Shown here: positions 43,452 to 52,616 of the stretch, in pieces | Numbering within the stretch: the stretch's first letter is position 1 | How the letters are laid out: every line of letters starts with the position of its first letter | Source of the DNA: MED-G105 sp965263305 | Lineage (GTDB): Bacteria; Pseudomonadota; Alphaproteobacteria; Caulobacterales; Parvularculaceae | Length of the DNA: 64,000 nucleotides | Direction: 5' to 3' | Assembly (NCBI GenBank): GCA_965263305.1 | Contig: OZ253666.1 | Location: forward strand, 496,001-560,000 | Position numbers and translations under genes: made by a program | The notes under the pieces: model-generated | What the model was told of the DNA's origin: nothing | Databases searched by the model: none | What the model saw: the letters and a program-made list of their open reading frames with translations, nothing else

Positions 43452-44051
43452 TTAGTTTAGTTTGTTTTTCGACACCGAAACGCCGTTCCGGACATCATCA
43501 ATCTGTTCGGGCTGCGCACTAGCGGTTTTTTTGGCGGGCTCAAGGGTTTCACGCTTACGCTGCGCGACACTCTTCGGAATCGCCGCGCCCGCAATGTCGC
43601 TAGCCTTCTCGGGGGACGCACCACCCGGCACTGGCGCGATCGCGACGCCCTCCTCGACCAATTCTTTTGCTTCCGACGGCGTTGCTTCGCCAAAAATTTG
43701 GCGTTCTGACGTTTCCCCATAGTGCATGCGACGCGCTTCTTCCGGAAAGCTCTCGCCGACATAGTCAAAGTTCTTTTCGATGTAAGCGCGAGCACGATCC
43801 GCCGCCTCAGCGACTTGGGCTTTCACTTCTTGCAACCGAGCCTCCCGGCGAGAGGCGTTTTGCAATGCGCGCGGCGCTTTATCGCCTCGGCGTGAGACGG
43901 CCGGCGCCATGATGGCCTTTCGCGTCTCCGCCGTTTCGCATACCGGGCAGATCACCTCTTCGGCAGCTGCCTGGCGATCATAATCCTCACTGGATCGGAA
44001 CCATCCTTCAAAGACATGCCCGTCAACACAAACAAGTTGATACTTTATCAT
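43452..44051 (-). CDS. DUF1178 family protein
   Basis: The 199-residue protein begins MIKYQLVCVDGHVFEGWF and then ICPVCETAETRKAIMAP, giving a zinc-ribbon-like N-terminus characteristic of DUF1178. The rest is charged and helical (ARLQEVKAQVAEAADRARA, YVGESFPEEARRMHYGE). Function is unknown. Its ATG (44049-44051) overlaps the stop of the nitrilase gene by 4 bases, so translation is coupled. The grxC-nitrilase-DUF1178 order is common in alphaproteobacteria. Confidence 0.92.
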   Translation of the reverse strand: MIKYQLVCVDGHVFEGWFRSSEDYDRQAAAEEVICPVCETAETRKAIMAPAVSRRGDKAPRALQNASRREARLQEVKAQVAEAADRARAYIEKNFDYVGESFPEEARRMHYGETSERQIFGEATPSEAKELVEEGVAIAPVPGGASPEKASDIAGAAIPKSVAQRKRETLEPAKKTASAQPEQIDDVRNGVSVSKNKLN

Positions 44052-44917
44052 GACCTAATAGTGGAGACTTCGTAAGATTGTTCAAGCCCGAGCGCCGGAA
44101 TTCGCTGTCGCGCTTCGAGGGCTTTGGCCGGATCAATCTCCGCCAAGACAACGCCTGGATCGTCATGGTTCAACTCTGCAAGAACATCGCCCCAAGGGCC
44201 GATAATCAGCGAATGGCCATAGGTTTCTCGACCATCTTCATGCCGCCCCCCTTGGGCGGGGGCCATGACGAAAGCCCCACACTCAATGGCGCGTGCTTTG
44301 AGTAGCGTATGCCAATGGGCTTGGCCTGTTTGACGGGTAAAGGCCGCCGGCGCGCAAAGCAGCGTGGCGCCGGCTTGCGCCAATCCTCGATATAAATGAG
44401 GAAATCTTAAATCATAGCAGATGGATAGCCCGATTTTCGCAAATGGCGCCTCAACAACAATGGCGCGGTCTCCCGGTGCATAAACTGCCGATTCCCGCCA
44501 TGTCTCACCGCCCGGCAACTGAACGTCGAACATGTGGATTTTATCGTAGCGGGCCGCGATTTCTCCGGTTGGCGAGAATAGATACGCTCTGTTCGCGATC
44601 GCCGGGGGGCCGCCCTTGGCAAAGTCAGCCAATTTCACGGCAGCGGAGCCCAACAGGATCCAGACGGCTTTATCAGCAGCCATTTTCGCAAAAGCGGCGA
44701 TTTCAGGCGGATCTATCCCTCGCGGCAAAGACGCGCTGAGACGGGCGGGATCTTTATCGACCGCCGTGGTCATTTCCGGCGTGGCGATGAATCGAGCGCC
44801 TTGGTCGGCGGCATCGGAAATCAGCTCGAGGGCGTGGTGCGTGTTTTGGGCCCTATCGATGCCCGAGCGCATTTGAACGCAGGCCGCGAGAAAAGGCCCT
44901 TGGGCGTTGTCGCTCAC
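44048..44917 (-). CDS. Carbon-nitrogen hydrolase (Nit1/omega-amidase family)
   Basis: The 289-residue nitrilase-superfamily enzyme has the Glu-Lys-Cys triad: FIATPEMTT, YDKIHMFDVQL and GLSICYDLRFPHLYR. The close relatives Nit1 and Nit2 remove damaged (deaminated) glutathione or act as omega-amidase. The start is a GTG (44915-44917) that overlaps the grxC stop by 4 bases (GTGA), so grxC, this gene and DUF1178 are coupled in series. A glutathione-repair role fits the grxC neighbour but is inference. Confidence 0.93.
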   Translation of the reverse strand: MSDNAQGPFLAACVQMRSGIDRAQNTHHALELISDAADQGARFIATPEMTTAVDKDPARLSASLPRGIDPPEIAAFAKMAADKAVWILLGSAAVKLADFAKGGPPAIANRAYLFSPTGEIAARYDKIHMFDVQLPGGETWRESAVYAPGDRAIVVEAPFAKIGLSICYDLRFPHLYRGLAQAGATLLCAPAAFTRQTGQAHWHTLLKARAIECGAFVMAPAQGGRHEDGRETYGHSLIIGPWGDVLAELNHDDPGVVLAEIDPAKALEARQRIPALGLEQSYEVSTIRS

Positions 44918-45171
44918 GCGGCCAAAAGCTCATCGAGCTTGCCGGCCTGGTCTAGGGCGAAAAGATCATCACATCCGCCGACATGGGTTTCCCCGATAAA
45001 AATCTGCGGATAGGTGCGTTTGCCATTGGATTTGGCCAGCATTTCCTCGCGCTTCGCTTTATTGAAGGCGGCGGAGATTTCCTCGACCTCAGCGCCCTTC
45101 TTCTTCAACAACGACATGGCGCGCACGCAAAAAGGACATAGGGGCTTTGTGTAGACGACGACGGGCTTCAT
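44914..45171 (-). CDS. grxC: Glutaredoxin 3
   Basis: This 85-residue thioredoxin-fold protein has the dithiol active site CPFCVRA (near 12-18), the TYPQIFIGETHVGGCDDLFAL cis-proline/glutathione-binding region (near 53-73) and no extra domains. It reduces disulfides and glutathione mixed disulfides. It begins a coupled series with the nitrilase and DUF1178 genes through 4-base overlaps. The comF gene lies 71 bases upstream on the same strand. Confidence 0.96.
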   Translation of the reverse strand: MKPVVVYTKPLCPFCVRAMSLLKKKGAEVEEISAAFNKAKREEMLAKSNGKRTYPQIFIGETHVGGCDDLFALDQAGKLDELLAA

Positions 45172-45242
45172 TGTTCGTTACTCTTTTTCGCAATGGGCCG
45201 AGCAACTCGGCCGGTGTGTGGCTGAAAGGGTCGTTGGCCTAG

Positions 45243-46007
45243 CTATATGGCGCGCTGACCAGATTTTACAACACGCCCCAGAACCACCGCGCTCACGCGC
45301 GCCGCGCCGGCCCTTTTTAAGGCGCGAGAACAGGCCGATAGGGTGGCCCCGGTGGTGAAAACATCATCGATCAAAACAATGTGTGCATCGTCAATCGCCG
45401 CCTTCGCATGGTCATTGACCCGGAACGCGCCAGCGACGTTACGTCGGCGGGCGTCAGCAGAAAGCCCGTCTTGGGTGCGGGTCTGGCGAATACGCCGCAA
45501 TCCGTTAGATAGGTATGCCGCCCTGTTGTGGCGCGCAAACGTCCTCGCCAGCAAATCCGACTGATTGAACCGCCGCTCCAAAAGGCGTCGCCAATGGAGC
45601 GGCGTCGCCATGACAATGGCCCCATCCATAGGCAGGTCCTGGGTCGCGCGGGATAGCCATGCTGCAAGCAGCGGGGCCAGCTCAGTCTTGTCGCTATGCT
45701 TAAAAGGGACGATGAGCCGGCGTGATGCCTCGTCATAAACAACGGCCGCCCGCGCTTCATCAAAAGCCGGCGGTTCAGCGATACAGGACGGGCAAACAGA
45801 ACCGTCACCGTAATCCATTGCAAAAGGCACAGCGCACCGAACACAATAGGGAGGTGTAATGAACTGAATACTTCCCCATGCTTTGGGGCTTAACATGCCC
45901 TGCGTCGTGACGCGGTCTTCGGTGACCGGACAAATCGGCGGTAAAGTGCCATCAAGGGCGCGGCCCAGACCATTTCCAACAGCCCGCCAAATACCGTTTT
46001 CGTTCAT
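45243..46007 (-). CDS. ComF family phosphoribosyltransferase-like protein
   Basis: The 254-residue protein has an N-terminal zinc ribbon pair (PPYCVRCAVPF and CPSCIAEPP). The C-terminal phosphoribosyltransferase signature is VLIDDVFTTGATLSACSRAL with DAHI before it. ComF relatives work in natural transformation or late DNA uptake, but most homologues have unknown roles. It is divergent from the methyltransferase gene and upstream of grxC on the same strand. The comF-grxC-nitrilase-DUF1178 neighbourhood, with the divergent methyltransferase, is typical of alphaproteobacteria. Confidence 0.92.
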   Translation of the reverse strand: MNENGIWRAVGNGLGRALDGTLPPICPVTEDRVTTQGMLSPKAWGSIQFITPPYCVRCAVPFAMDYGDGSVCPSCIAEPPAFDEARAAVVYDEASRRLIVPFKHSDKTELAPLLAAWLSRATQDLPMDGAIVMATPLHWRRLLERRFNQSDLLARTFARHNRAAYLSNGLRRIRQTRTQDGLSADARRRNVAGAFRVNDHAKAAIDDAHIVLIDDVFTTGATLSACSRALKRAGAARVSAVVLGRVVKSGQRAI

Positions 46008-46194
46008 ATTCGCCCCAGAACCCCCGAAGGCCTTATTTTTGAGACTACTCGCCGACGATTTTTCTATGGGAAAGTCGAGGCTGCGGCAATCGAGAACGAA
46101 TCCAGGGCGGCGCCTTACCGACCATGCAGTCCTCTTTTGGATGTGTTCGCAATCGCATATGATGCCATTTTGTTATTGACCGTAAGTCCCCTCA

Positions 46195-47121
46195 ATGTCC
46201 GCTGGATCACCGCCTTTTGATCGTTCTTTGTACCGCCGTCGTCGTGATCGGTCTGCTCCCGAAAACATTGCGCCGCGCCCTTCTACCGACTTTTTGCACC
46301 GCCGCGCTATGCAGGATGTTGTCGAGCGGCTGGAGAGTGTAACACGGGATTTCCCCCGTGCTCTGATGATCGGCGCATGTGGTTTTCAACATTTGCTGAC
46401 GGAACGGTGCGGCGTTGGAAACGTAACGCTCTCTGACCTCAGCGCTCGGCGGTTAAACACACCGACCGCGCCCTCTTGCGCTACGCCCCTTTATGGCGAC
46501 GACAATGACCGTATTGGCAACACGCTTGTTCAGTGTGACGAGGAATTCCTTCCGTTTGCCGATGAGAGCTTTGACTTGATTGTCAGCTTACTCGGGCTAC
46601 ACCATGTCAATGACCCCGTTGGCGCCCTCATTCAGATGCGCCGCGCACTAAAGCCCGACGGGCTCATGCTCTGTGTGTTATTCGCGGAGAATACGCTTCA
46701 CGAATGGAAAAACGCGCTCACGGAAGCGGAGGTCGACGTGACCGGGGCGCTATGCCCCCGGGTCACGCCCTTCGCGACTATTCAAGATTTAGGCGCCGCC
46801 ATGCAGCGCGCCGGGTTTGCTCTGCCGGTCGTTGATGTGGATCGCGTCAACGTCACCTACCAACAACCGCTTCGGTTGCTGCATGATTTGAGAGGCATGG
46901 GGGAAATGAGCATCCGGACGGTGTTTGGCCGTGGGATTCGCAAGGACGTATTGGCGCGCGCCCTGCAAGCGATTGAGGGGCAGACCATCTCTTTTGATCT
47001 TGTGACGTTGACCGGATGGGCGCCCCACGAAAGCCAACAAAAACCGTTGAAGCCAGGGTCAGCCAAAGCGTCGATGCGCGATGCCGTTTTACAGCAAGAC
47101 AACGACGCGCCGATTAAATAA
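46195..47121 (+). CDS. NDUFAF5-like class I SAM-dependent methyltransferase-fold protein
   Basis: The 308-residue protein has a Methyltransf_11 fold: LMIGACGFQHLL at motif I (degenerate; the usual GxGxG is absent), then the conserved LPFADESFDLIVSLLGLHHVND motif and ALIQMRRALKPDGLMLCVLF. This arrangement resembles NDUFAF5/BioC-like proteins; NDUFAF5 hydroxylates an Arg of complex I subunit NDUFS7 rather than methylating. It is divergent from comF. The first 25 residues are polar and basic (RSLYRRRRDRSA). Whether it binds SAM cannot be told from sequence. Confidence 0.85.
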   Translation: MSAGSPPFDRSLYRRRRDRSAPENIAPRPSTDFLHRRAMQDVVERLESVTRDFPRALMIGACGFQHLLTERCGVGNVTLSDLSARRLNTPTAPSCATPLYGDDNDRIGNTLVQCDEEFLPFADESFDLIVSLLGLHHVNDPVGALIQMRRALKPDGLMLCVLFAENTLHEWKNALTEAEVDVTGALCPRVTPFATIQDLGAAMQRAGFALPVVDVDRVNVTYQQPLRLLHDLRGMGEMSIRTVFGRGIRKDVLARALQAIEGQTISFDLVTLTGWAPHESQQKPLKPGSAKASMRDAVLQQDNDAPIK

Positions 47122-47166
47122 CTCCGTCAGGCGATTTCAATAGGCGTCGTATAGATTTGATTTGAA

Positions 47167-47382
47167 TTAGTCCCTCGGCGCGTTTCGTCGGTCCGAAATC
47201 GTTGACTCAATTTCGGAATAATTATCAACGATCTCTCCCGATAGCGCGCGAAAAGTGGCGACGAGCGCGGCGCCGATCATCGCAGTGATCATACCATACT
47301 CAATGGCGGTTGCGCCCGATTCTTCTTCTAAGAAACGTGAAAACAATTTTTGGCAGCTCCCCGATGTCAAAAGCTCTCTCAT
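47167..47382 (-). CDS. Flp family type IVb pilin
   Basis: This 71-residue prepilin has a short leader and the Flp processing motif ESGATAIEYG, where prepilin peptidase cuts after Gly, leaving Ala-Thr-Ala-Ile-Glu. A hydrophobic helix follows (MITAMIGAALVATF). The rest is a charged tail (EIESTISDRRNAPRD). The leader (MRELLTSGSCQKLFSRFLEE) contains an extra cysteine. No other tad/cpa gene is in the window, so this is an isolated pilin. The ATG overlaps the mutT stop by 4 bases, an unusual partner. Confidence 0.9.
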   Translation of the reverse strand: MRELLTSGSCQKLFSRFLEEESGATAIEYGMITAMIGAALVATFRALSGEIVDNYSEIESTISDRRNAPRD

Positions 47383-47816
47383 AGCAAATCCCTCAACACT
47401 GCGGCGAGCGGTTTATCAGCCGGCGCCAAATCGTAGTCCTTAAACCGTGTTGGCCTTACCCATGACAGTTCGGGCGCCTCTATCGGTTTTGGAATGCCTT
47501 CCCATTTTCGACAGGCGAACAATGGCATCAAAAGGTGAACGCCTGCTAAACTATATTCGTCCTCTTTGTTCGTCCCTTGCGCTAACGAACACGAGGCAAA
47601 TGAAACCGGGGCGAGGCACGAGGCCTCCACATTGATATCAAGCTCCTCCTTTAGCTCTCGTACCAAAGCTTGTTCAGGCGTTTCGCCGTTTTGCAGCTTT
47701 CCGCCCGGGAATTCCCAGTGTCCACCGTGGGCCTTTTCCATCGGCCGTTGGGCGAGAAGCACCCGCCCATCTCGATCAATTAAGGCGCCCGCCGCCACAA
47801 TTAGGAGCTTCGCCAT
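47379..47816 (-). CDS. mutT: 8-oxo-dGTP diphosphatase MutT-like Nudix hydrolase
   Basis: The 145-residue Nudix protein has the complete Nudix box, GKLQNGETPEQALVRELKEEL (shown here as its first 21 positions minus the last), and N-terminal IVAAGALIDRDGRVLLAQRP. It hydrolyses oxidised dGTP to protect DNA from mutagenesis. The preceding WEFPGG and the C-terminal ELSWVRPTRFKDYDLAPAD resemble alphaproteobacterial MutT. It is followed by the flp pilin gene with a 4-base overlap. A (d)CTP-specific relative cannot be excluded. Confidence 0.9.
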   Translation of the reverse strand: MAKLLIVAAGALIDRDGRVLLAQRPMEKAHGGHWEFPGGKLQNGETPEQALVRELKEELDINVEASCLAPVSFASCSLAQGTNKEDEYSLAGVHLLMPLFACRKWEGIPKPIEAPELSWVRPTRFKDYDLAPADKPLAAVLRDLL

Positions 47817-47953
47817 ATTTATGCCTTAATCTTTAGGTCGCAAACCTTGCTGAAACGTTACTTATTTTAAAATCGCCAACCGCGAATTCCGAACATCGCT
47901 GATTTTGTGGGAATTGGCTCGCTTCAAAGGGCTTATCGCAGGCGAGCCGCTAT

Positions 47954-49222
47954 TCACTCAATCTCACCTTGCGCCTCTGGATTGTAGAAAATGACGTCAT
48001 GGCGATCCCGGAGAGATTGCAACGTGGCATCGACGGCCTTCATCGCCAAGAAATCTTCAATCCTGCCCCGCACCGCTTCAAGACCGATGCTGGACGATGG
48101 CTGGCGGTCTAAGACCTGAAGCACATGCCACCCATGCTCCGTAGCGAAAATCGGGGCGAACTCACCTGGTGTTGTGGAAAAGGCAGCGCGTGAAAGAGCT
48201 GGCGCAACCGTGTACCGCGTGAACGGATCCATTTTCCCGCCTTGACCAGCAGAAGCCCGATCAGAAGAAAGTTCTTTCGCGAGGGACGCAAAGTCTCCTC
48301 CATCAGCGATCGCCGCTAACACCGCTTCAGCGTCCTCTGCCGAGGCGACAACGATCTGACGGGCAATCACCTCGTCGCCAAGACGGACCACATCAGCTTG
48401 GGAGCGATACAATTGTTCCACGAGGTCGGGAGAGGATGCGTCTTTGACCCGCGCGTCGAGAAAAGCGCTGGCGAGAATCCGGTCACGCGCGAGATTGACC
48501 TGACGGGCGACCGAAGGATCACGCATCATGCCCGCTTCCTCCGCCGCCTGCGCAATCAGACGCTGTTCGATGTGGCGTTGCACTAGCCCGCGGTCAAACG
48601 CCGCCTGAGGGGTCAGCATGCTTTCGCCATCGATCAGACCAGCGGCGAACGCTGACGCGGCGACATCACTTAAATGGATGTACCGTCCTTGAATGCGCGC
48701 CAAAATCGGATCCTCAAGATCGATCGGCGCGACTTCGGGGGCATCGAACGCCCCCAGAGACTGAGATTCAGCCCGACGCACTTCGTCGATTATCCACAAG
48801 GATGAAACGATCAAGACAACTCCGGATCCGGCGAAATACGCCCGGCCACCGCGGCTTGGCAGCCATCGAACAAAATCAATTGCCGAATCGCCAAGCAGTC
48901 CAATCGTCGCCGCGAGCACACCATATACGGCACGCCAAGCATGGAGCGCCCCATGCCAAAGCGCGGCGTCTAACGCGCCGGCCAAGCGCCAAACGGTGGC
49001 AATCCCGCGCCCCGTAATGTGGAACACAAAATCCAAGCCCGCGCCTATCCAAGCGAACAATTTGCGCAAGAGACCATCTCCCGACGCAACGTCACTATCC
49101 GGGGGGGAAGATTTCGGAACGGCAGAATGAGCGCTCGCCGATGGCCTGCGCGGCGGCGGTTCCGCGGACCAGACGTCGCTCGGCGTTGAGTCACCTTGAG
49201 TCCCGCGCCACTGAGTTGTCAT
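47954..49222 (-). CDS. Membrane-anchored PpiC-type peptidylprolyl isomerase (EpsD/SurA-like)
   Basis: The 422-residue protein has a polar N-terminus (1-50), hydrophobic segments (about 55-115), a transmembrane anchor near 126-143, a SurA-N-like helical region (about 170-260) and a PpiC rotamase domain (about 265-370: IARQIVVASAEDAEAVLAAI, GDFASLAKELSSDRAS, and GGKMDPFTRYTVAPALSRAA). It ends with an acidic tail. It probably assists folding of exported proteins in the periplasm. It is divergent from secA, consistent with an export role. No Cys are present. Confidence 0.88.
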   Translation of the reverse strand: MTTQWRGTQGDSTPSDVWSAEPPPRRPSASAHSAVPKSSPPDSDVASGDGLLRKLFAWIGAGLDFVFHITGRGIATVWRLAGALDAALWHGALHAWRAVYGVLAATIGLLGDSAIDFVRWLPSRGGRAYFAGSGVVLIVSSLWIIDEVRRAESQSLGAFDAPEVAPIDLEDPILARIQGRYIHLSDVAASAFAAGLIDGESMLTPQAAFDRGLVQRHIEQRLIAQAAEEAGMMRDPSVARQVNLARDRILASAFLDARVKDASSPDLVEQLYRSQADVVRLGDEVIARQIVVASAEDAEAVLAAIADGGDFASLAKELSSDRASAGQGGKMDPFTRYTVAPALSRAAFSTTPGEFAPIFATEHGWHVLQVLDRQPSSSIGLEAVRGRIEDFLAMKAVDATLQSLRDRHDVIFYNPEAQGEIE

Positions 49223-49433
49223 CGCACCCTACTCAAACAACAAAAAATATCGCTAACCATCATCATAAAGGAGCGGGCTTAAAACTGTCATTAGGGAGTT
49301 CGATCTTTGGTGGTTTTCTATAGTGAGTCTTTCGTTAAGAAGTCATCTTTTAAAAAACCGCTTTGAGAGAAAAACGCAGCCAAACTTGTTTTGGCAGGGC
49401 CGCTCGATCACGTGACAGCCCCTCCCCGGTTCG

Positions 49434-49462
49434 TTGACAGCACCAGGCGCCGACACTATCTC
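49434..49462 (+). promoter_or_regulatory. Sigma-70-type promoter of secA
   Basis: TTGACA (49434-49439) and TATCTC (49457-49462) are separated by 17 bases, a consensus -35 with a good -10. The transcript would begin near 49469, about 160 bases before secA. Confidence 0.65.
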
Positions 49463-49486
49463 TCCAGCACCTACACGGTCTGAAAC

Positions 49487-49579
49487 ATGTCAGGGAATTC
49501 CCGGGCATCAGCCATTTTTCTTGTCCGCTGCTCGCCAGGGTTTGCGGTCGCTCAGCGCGACGTCCGCACGTCGCCGTGA
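49487..49579 (+). CDS. Possible 30-residue leader peptide upstream of secA
   Basis: A short frame starts at ATG 49487-49489 and stops at TGA 49577-49579. Its peptide has an AIFLV hydrophobic patch and ends VRTSP before the stop. It lies in the proposed secA 5' UTR. A perfect 7-bp hairpin (GCGACGT 49557-49563 / ACGTCGC 49568-49574, loop CCGC) covers its final codons. It is reminiscent of SecM-type regulation, but no classical RAPP or SecM motif is present and the ribosome site is weak. Confidence 0.3.
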   Translation: MSGNSRASAIFLVRCSPGFAVAQRDVRTSP

Positions 49580-49628
49580 CGCGGCCGGGTGATCACCCAT
49601 TATGGCGCTTTTTGAGGAATAGCCTTCC

Positions 49629-52553
49629 ATGGCTTTTATGGGTCTCGCAAAGAAAATTTTCGGCTCATCCAATGACCGCCGATTAAAACCATACTGGAAG
49701 CGGGTCGAGGCGATAAACGCGCAAGAAGAAGAGATCGCCGCTCTCAGCGACGCGCAAATCATTGAGCGGACCGAAAAACTGAAAGAACGCTATCAGGGCG
49801 GAGAATCCTTAGACGATCTCTTGGAAGACGCCTTCGCCACCGTGCGCGAGGCGGCCAAGCGCGCCCTCGGACAGCGCCACTATGACGTTCAGATGCTAGG
49901 CGGCATGGTGCTGCACAATGGCGGCATCGCGGAGATGAAGACGGGCGAAGGGAAAACCCTCGTCGCAACCCTGCCTGTTTATCTCAACGCGTTGGCCGGT
50001 AAGGGCGTTCACGTCGTCACGGTCAACGATTACCTCGCCAGTCGCGACGCGGAATGGATGGGCCGGGTTTACGAACGCTTGGGCATGACGACCGGCTGTA
50101 TCGTCCACGGACTCACAGACACCGAACGCCGCCACGCCTATGGGTGCGACATCACCTATGGCACCAACAACGAATACGGCTTCGACTATCTGCGGGACAA
50201 TATGAAGTCCTCCGTGGAGGAAATGGTTCAACGCGGTCACTTTTTCGCGATTGTCGACGAGGTCGATTCGATTCTGATCGACGAGGCCCGCACGCCGTTG
50301 ATCATATCAGGGCCGACGGATGATAAATCCGAACTATACAAGACCATCGACGGCTTTATGCCGACCCTTGAGGCCGAAGATTTTGAGATCGATGAAAAAG
50401 CCAGATCCGTTACGCTGACGGAGGAAGGCAATGAGAAAGTGGAGGGTCTTTTAAAGGAAGCGGACCTCCTTCAGGGCGATAGCCTTTACGACGCCGTCAA
50501 CATTTCCATTGTTCACCATGTGAACCAGGCGGTGAAAGCCCACAAGACGTTCCAACGGGATAAAGACTACATCGTGCGCGACGATAAAGTTGTGATCATC
50601 GATGAGTTCACCGGTCGGATGATGGATGGTCGGCGTTGGTCCGAAGGTCTTCACCAAGCGGTGGAAGCAAAGGAAAACGTCACGATCCAACCGGAGAATC
50701 AGACCCTCGCCTCTATCACCTTCCAAAACTATTTCCGCCTTTATGACACCCTGGCCGGCATGACTGGTACGGCGCTGACGGAAGAGGCCGAATTCGAAGA
50801 CATCTACAGCCTGAAAACGGCTGAAATCCCGACGAACCGACCGATCGCCCGTGACGACATGGACGATGAACTGTACATGACGGAGGCGGAGAAAAATAAA
50901 GCAATCGCCATCCAGATCGCCGACTGCCAAGAACGCGGCCAACCGGTTCTCGTCGGCACCGTTTCCATTGAAAAATCCGAAGAGCTTTCCGACCTACTTC
51001 ACGACAAAAAATTCTGGCGCAGCGTGTCTAAATCGCTGGAAGAGCGCGCGGGTGAACTGAAAGAAAAGCACAAAGAAGAAAAGGACGCGCTCTTGGCCCG
51101 CGCCGCCTATATTGGCAGCTTGGCGGACAAAAAAGTTCCCGTGCCGCATAACGTCTTGAACGCGCGCTTCCACGAACAAGAAGCCGAAATCGTGGCCGAT
51201 GCCGGCGCACCGGGCGCTGTCACCATCGCCACCAACATGGCCGGACGCGGTACTGATATTCAGTTGGGCGGCTCTGTCGATAAGGCGTTGATGGAATCCC
51301 TCGAAGAGGGAGACACAGAAGAAACCATCGCCAAAAAGCGCGAAGAAATCGAAGCGCGCATTGAAGACCAAAAGCAAAAAGCCCTCGACGCTGGCGGTCT
51401 TTTTGTTTTGGCGACCGAGCGCCATGAAAGCCGGCGCATCGATAACCAGCTGCGCGGCCGCTCTGGCCGTCAGGGTGACCCGGGCGGTACGAAGTTCTTC
51501 CTCTCCTTGGAAGATGATCTGATGCGCATTTTCGGCACCGGCATGGAGAAAATGCTGAAGCGCTTCGGCATCCAACCCGATGAATCCATCGAACACCCAT
51601 GGTTTACCAAAGCTGTGGAGACGGCGCAGAAAAAAGTCGAACAACGCAATTACGATATCCGTAAGAACGTTCTAAAATTCGACGATGTTGTGAACGATCA
51701 GCGTAAAGCGATTTTTGAACAGCGCATTGAATTCATGTCGTCAGAAACCGTTGACGATATTATCAACGACATGCGCGAGCAGCTCGTGAATGACTTGGTC
51801 GCGACCCACATTCCGCCTAAATCCTATACTGAACAATGGAATGTTGACGGCCTGGAGAAAGATCTATCAGACATCTTCGGGCGCGACTTCCCCGTCAAAA
51901 AATGGGCGGCCGAAGAAGGCGTCGCCGATACGGAAATCATCGAAAAGCTCGATGATATGACCCGCGGCAGCCAGGCGACAAAAACCTTCGAGGTTGGCGA
52001 AGAGAATATGCGCCGGGTGGAAAAAATGATCCTCCTCCATGTTCTCGATACGAATTGGCGTGAACATTTGCAGCAACTTGACCATTTGCGCTCCGTTGTA
52101 TGGATGCGCGGCCACGCCCAACGCGACCCGGTGAACGAGTTCAAAACGGAAGCCTTCGCATTGTTCGAAAGCCTCCTTGATGACCTGCGCCGCGACGTCG
52201 TGCGCACCATTATGAATGTCCAAGTTCGCCAGGAAGCACCGGTCGCGCCAGAGCCCCGGGACATTCCGATGACAGAGACCCATCTTGATCCGCTGACGGG
52301 CGAAAACGAGATGGCCCATGCTGGCGGCGCGCCGCTTGCGGATGCACGGCCTAGCGCCGCGCCTACCGGTAAACGCGCCGCTGCCCCCATCAAAAAGGGA
52401 AGCTCCGCCGGGCTTAACACCATGTCAGCGAAGGCGCGGGCTCAAGGCGTTGACCTGAATGATCCATCAACCTGGACAAGCGTACCGCGCAATGCCCCGT
52501 GCCCCTGCGGCTCCGGCAAGAAGTATAAGCACTGCCACGGCGCGATGTTGTAA
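49629..52553 (+). CDS. secA: Preprotein translocase ATPase SecA
   Basis: SecA drives proteins through SecYEG by ATP hydrolysis. The 974-residue protein has a Walker A region MKTGEGKTLVATLP, DEAD-type VDEVDSILIDEARTPLIISG, the helicase-like motif ATNMAGRGTDIQLGG and RGRSGRQGDPG, and a C-terminal SEC-C zinc motif CPCGSGKKYKHCHG for SecB and lipid contact. It is longer than E. coli SecA (901), mainly by an insertion around 460-500 (SLEERAGELKEKHKEEKD). The ATG at 49629 has a GAGGAA site. Confidence 0.98.
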   Translation: MAFMGLAKKIFGSSNDRRLKPYWKRVEAINAQEEEIAALSDAQIIERTEKLKERYQGGESLDDLLEDAFATVREAAKRALGQRHYDVQMLGGMVLHNGGIAEMKTGEGKTLVATLPVYLNALAGKGVHVVTVNDYLASRDAEWMGRVYERLGMTTGCIVHGLTDTERRHAYGCDITYGTNNEYGFDYLRDNMKSSVEEMVQRGHFFAIVDEVDSILIDEARTPLIISGPTDDKSELYKTIDGFMPTLEAEDFEIDEKARSVTLTEEGNEKVEGLLKEADLLQGDSLYDAVNISIVHHVNQAVKAHKTFQRDKDYIVRDDKVVIIDEFTGRMMDGRRWSEGLHQAVEAKENVTIQPENQTLASITFQNYFRLYDTLAGMTGTALTEEAEFEDIYSLKTAEIPTNRPIARDDMDDELYMTEAEKNKAIAIQIADCQERGQPVLVGTVSIEKSEELSDLLHDKKFWRSVSKSLEERAGELKEKHKEEKDALLARAAYIGSLADKKVPVPHNVLNARFHEQEAEIVADAGAPGAVTIATNMAGRGTDIQLGGSVDKALMESLEEGDTEETIAKKREEIEARIEDQKQKALDAGGLFVLATERHESRRIDNQLRGRSGRQGDPGGTKFFLSLEDDLMRIFGTGMEKMLKRFGIQPDESIEHPWFTKAVETAQKKVEQRNYDIRKNVLKFDDVVNDQRKAIFEQRIEFMSSETVDDIINDMREQLVNDLVATHIPPKSYTEQWNVDGLEKDLSDIFGRDFPVKKWAAEEGVADTEIIEKLDDMTRGSQATKTFEVGEENMRRVEKMILLHVLDTNWREHLQQLDHLRSVVWMRGHAQRDPVNEFKTEAFALFESLLDDLRRDVVRTIMNVQVRQEAPVAPEPRDIPMTETHLDPLTGENEMAHAGGAPLADARPSAAPTGKRAAAPIKKGSSAGLNTMSAKARAQGVDLNDPSTWTSVPRNAPCPCGSGKKYKHCHGAML

Positions 52554-52616
52554 ACGGCGGACCGGGGAAAACCCCTGAAATTTGGCCCTGCGACGCCAAA
52601 AAATGCACATGAACGC

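Larger units (their letters stand above)
49223..49628. other. 406-base divergent control region between the PpiC-type gene and secA
   Basis: It contains a sigma-70-type promoter for secA (49434-49462), a 30-codon leader frame (49487-49579) and a hairpin (49557-49574) just before secA, each listed separately. Poly-A/T stretches near 49340-49360 suggest an AT-rich upstream region for the opposite gene. No other feature is seen. Confidence 0.6.
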
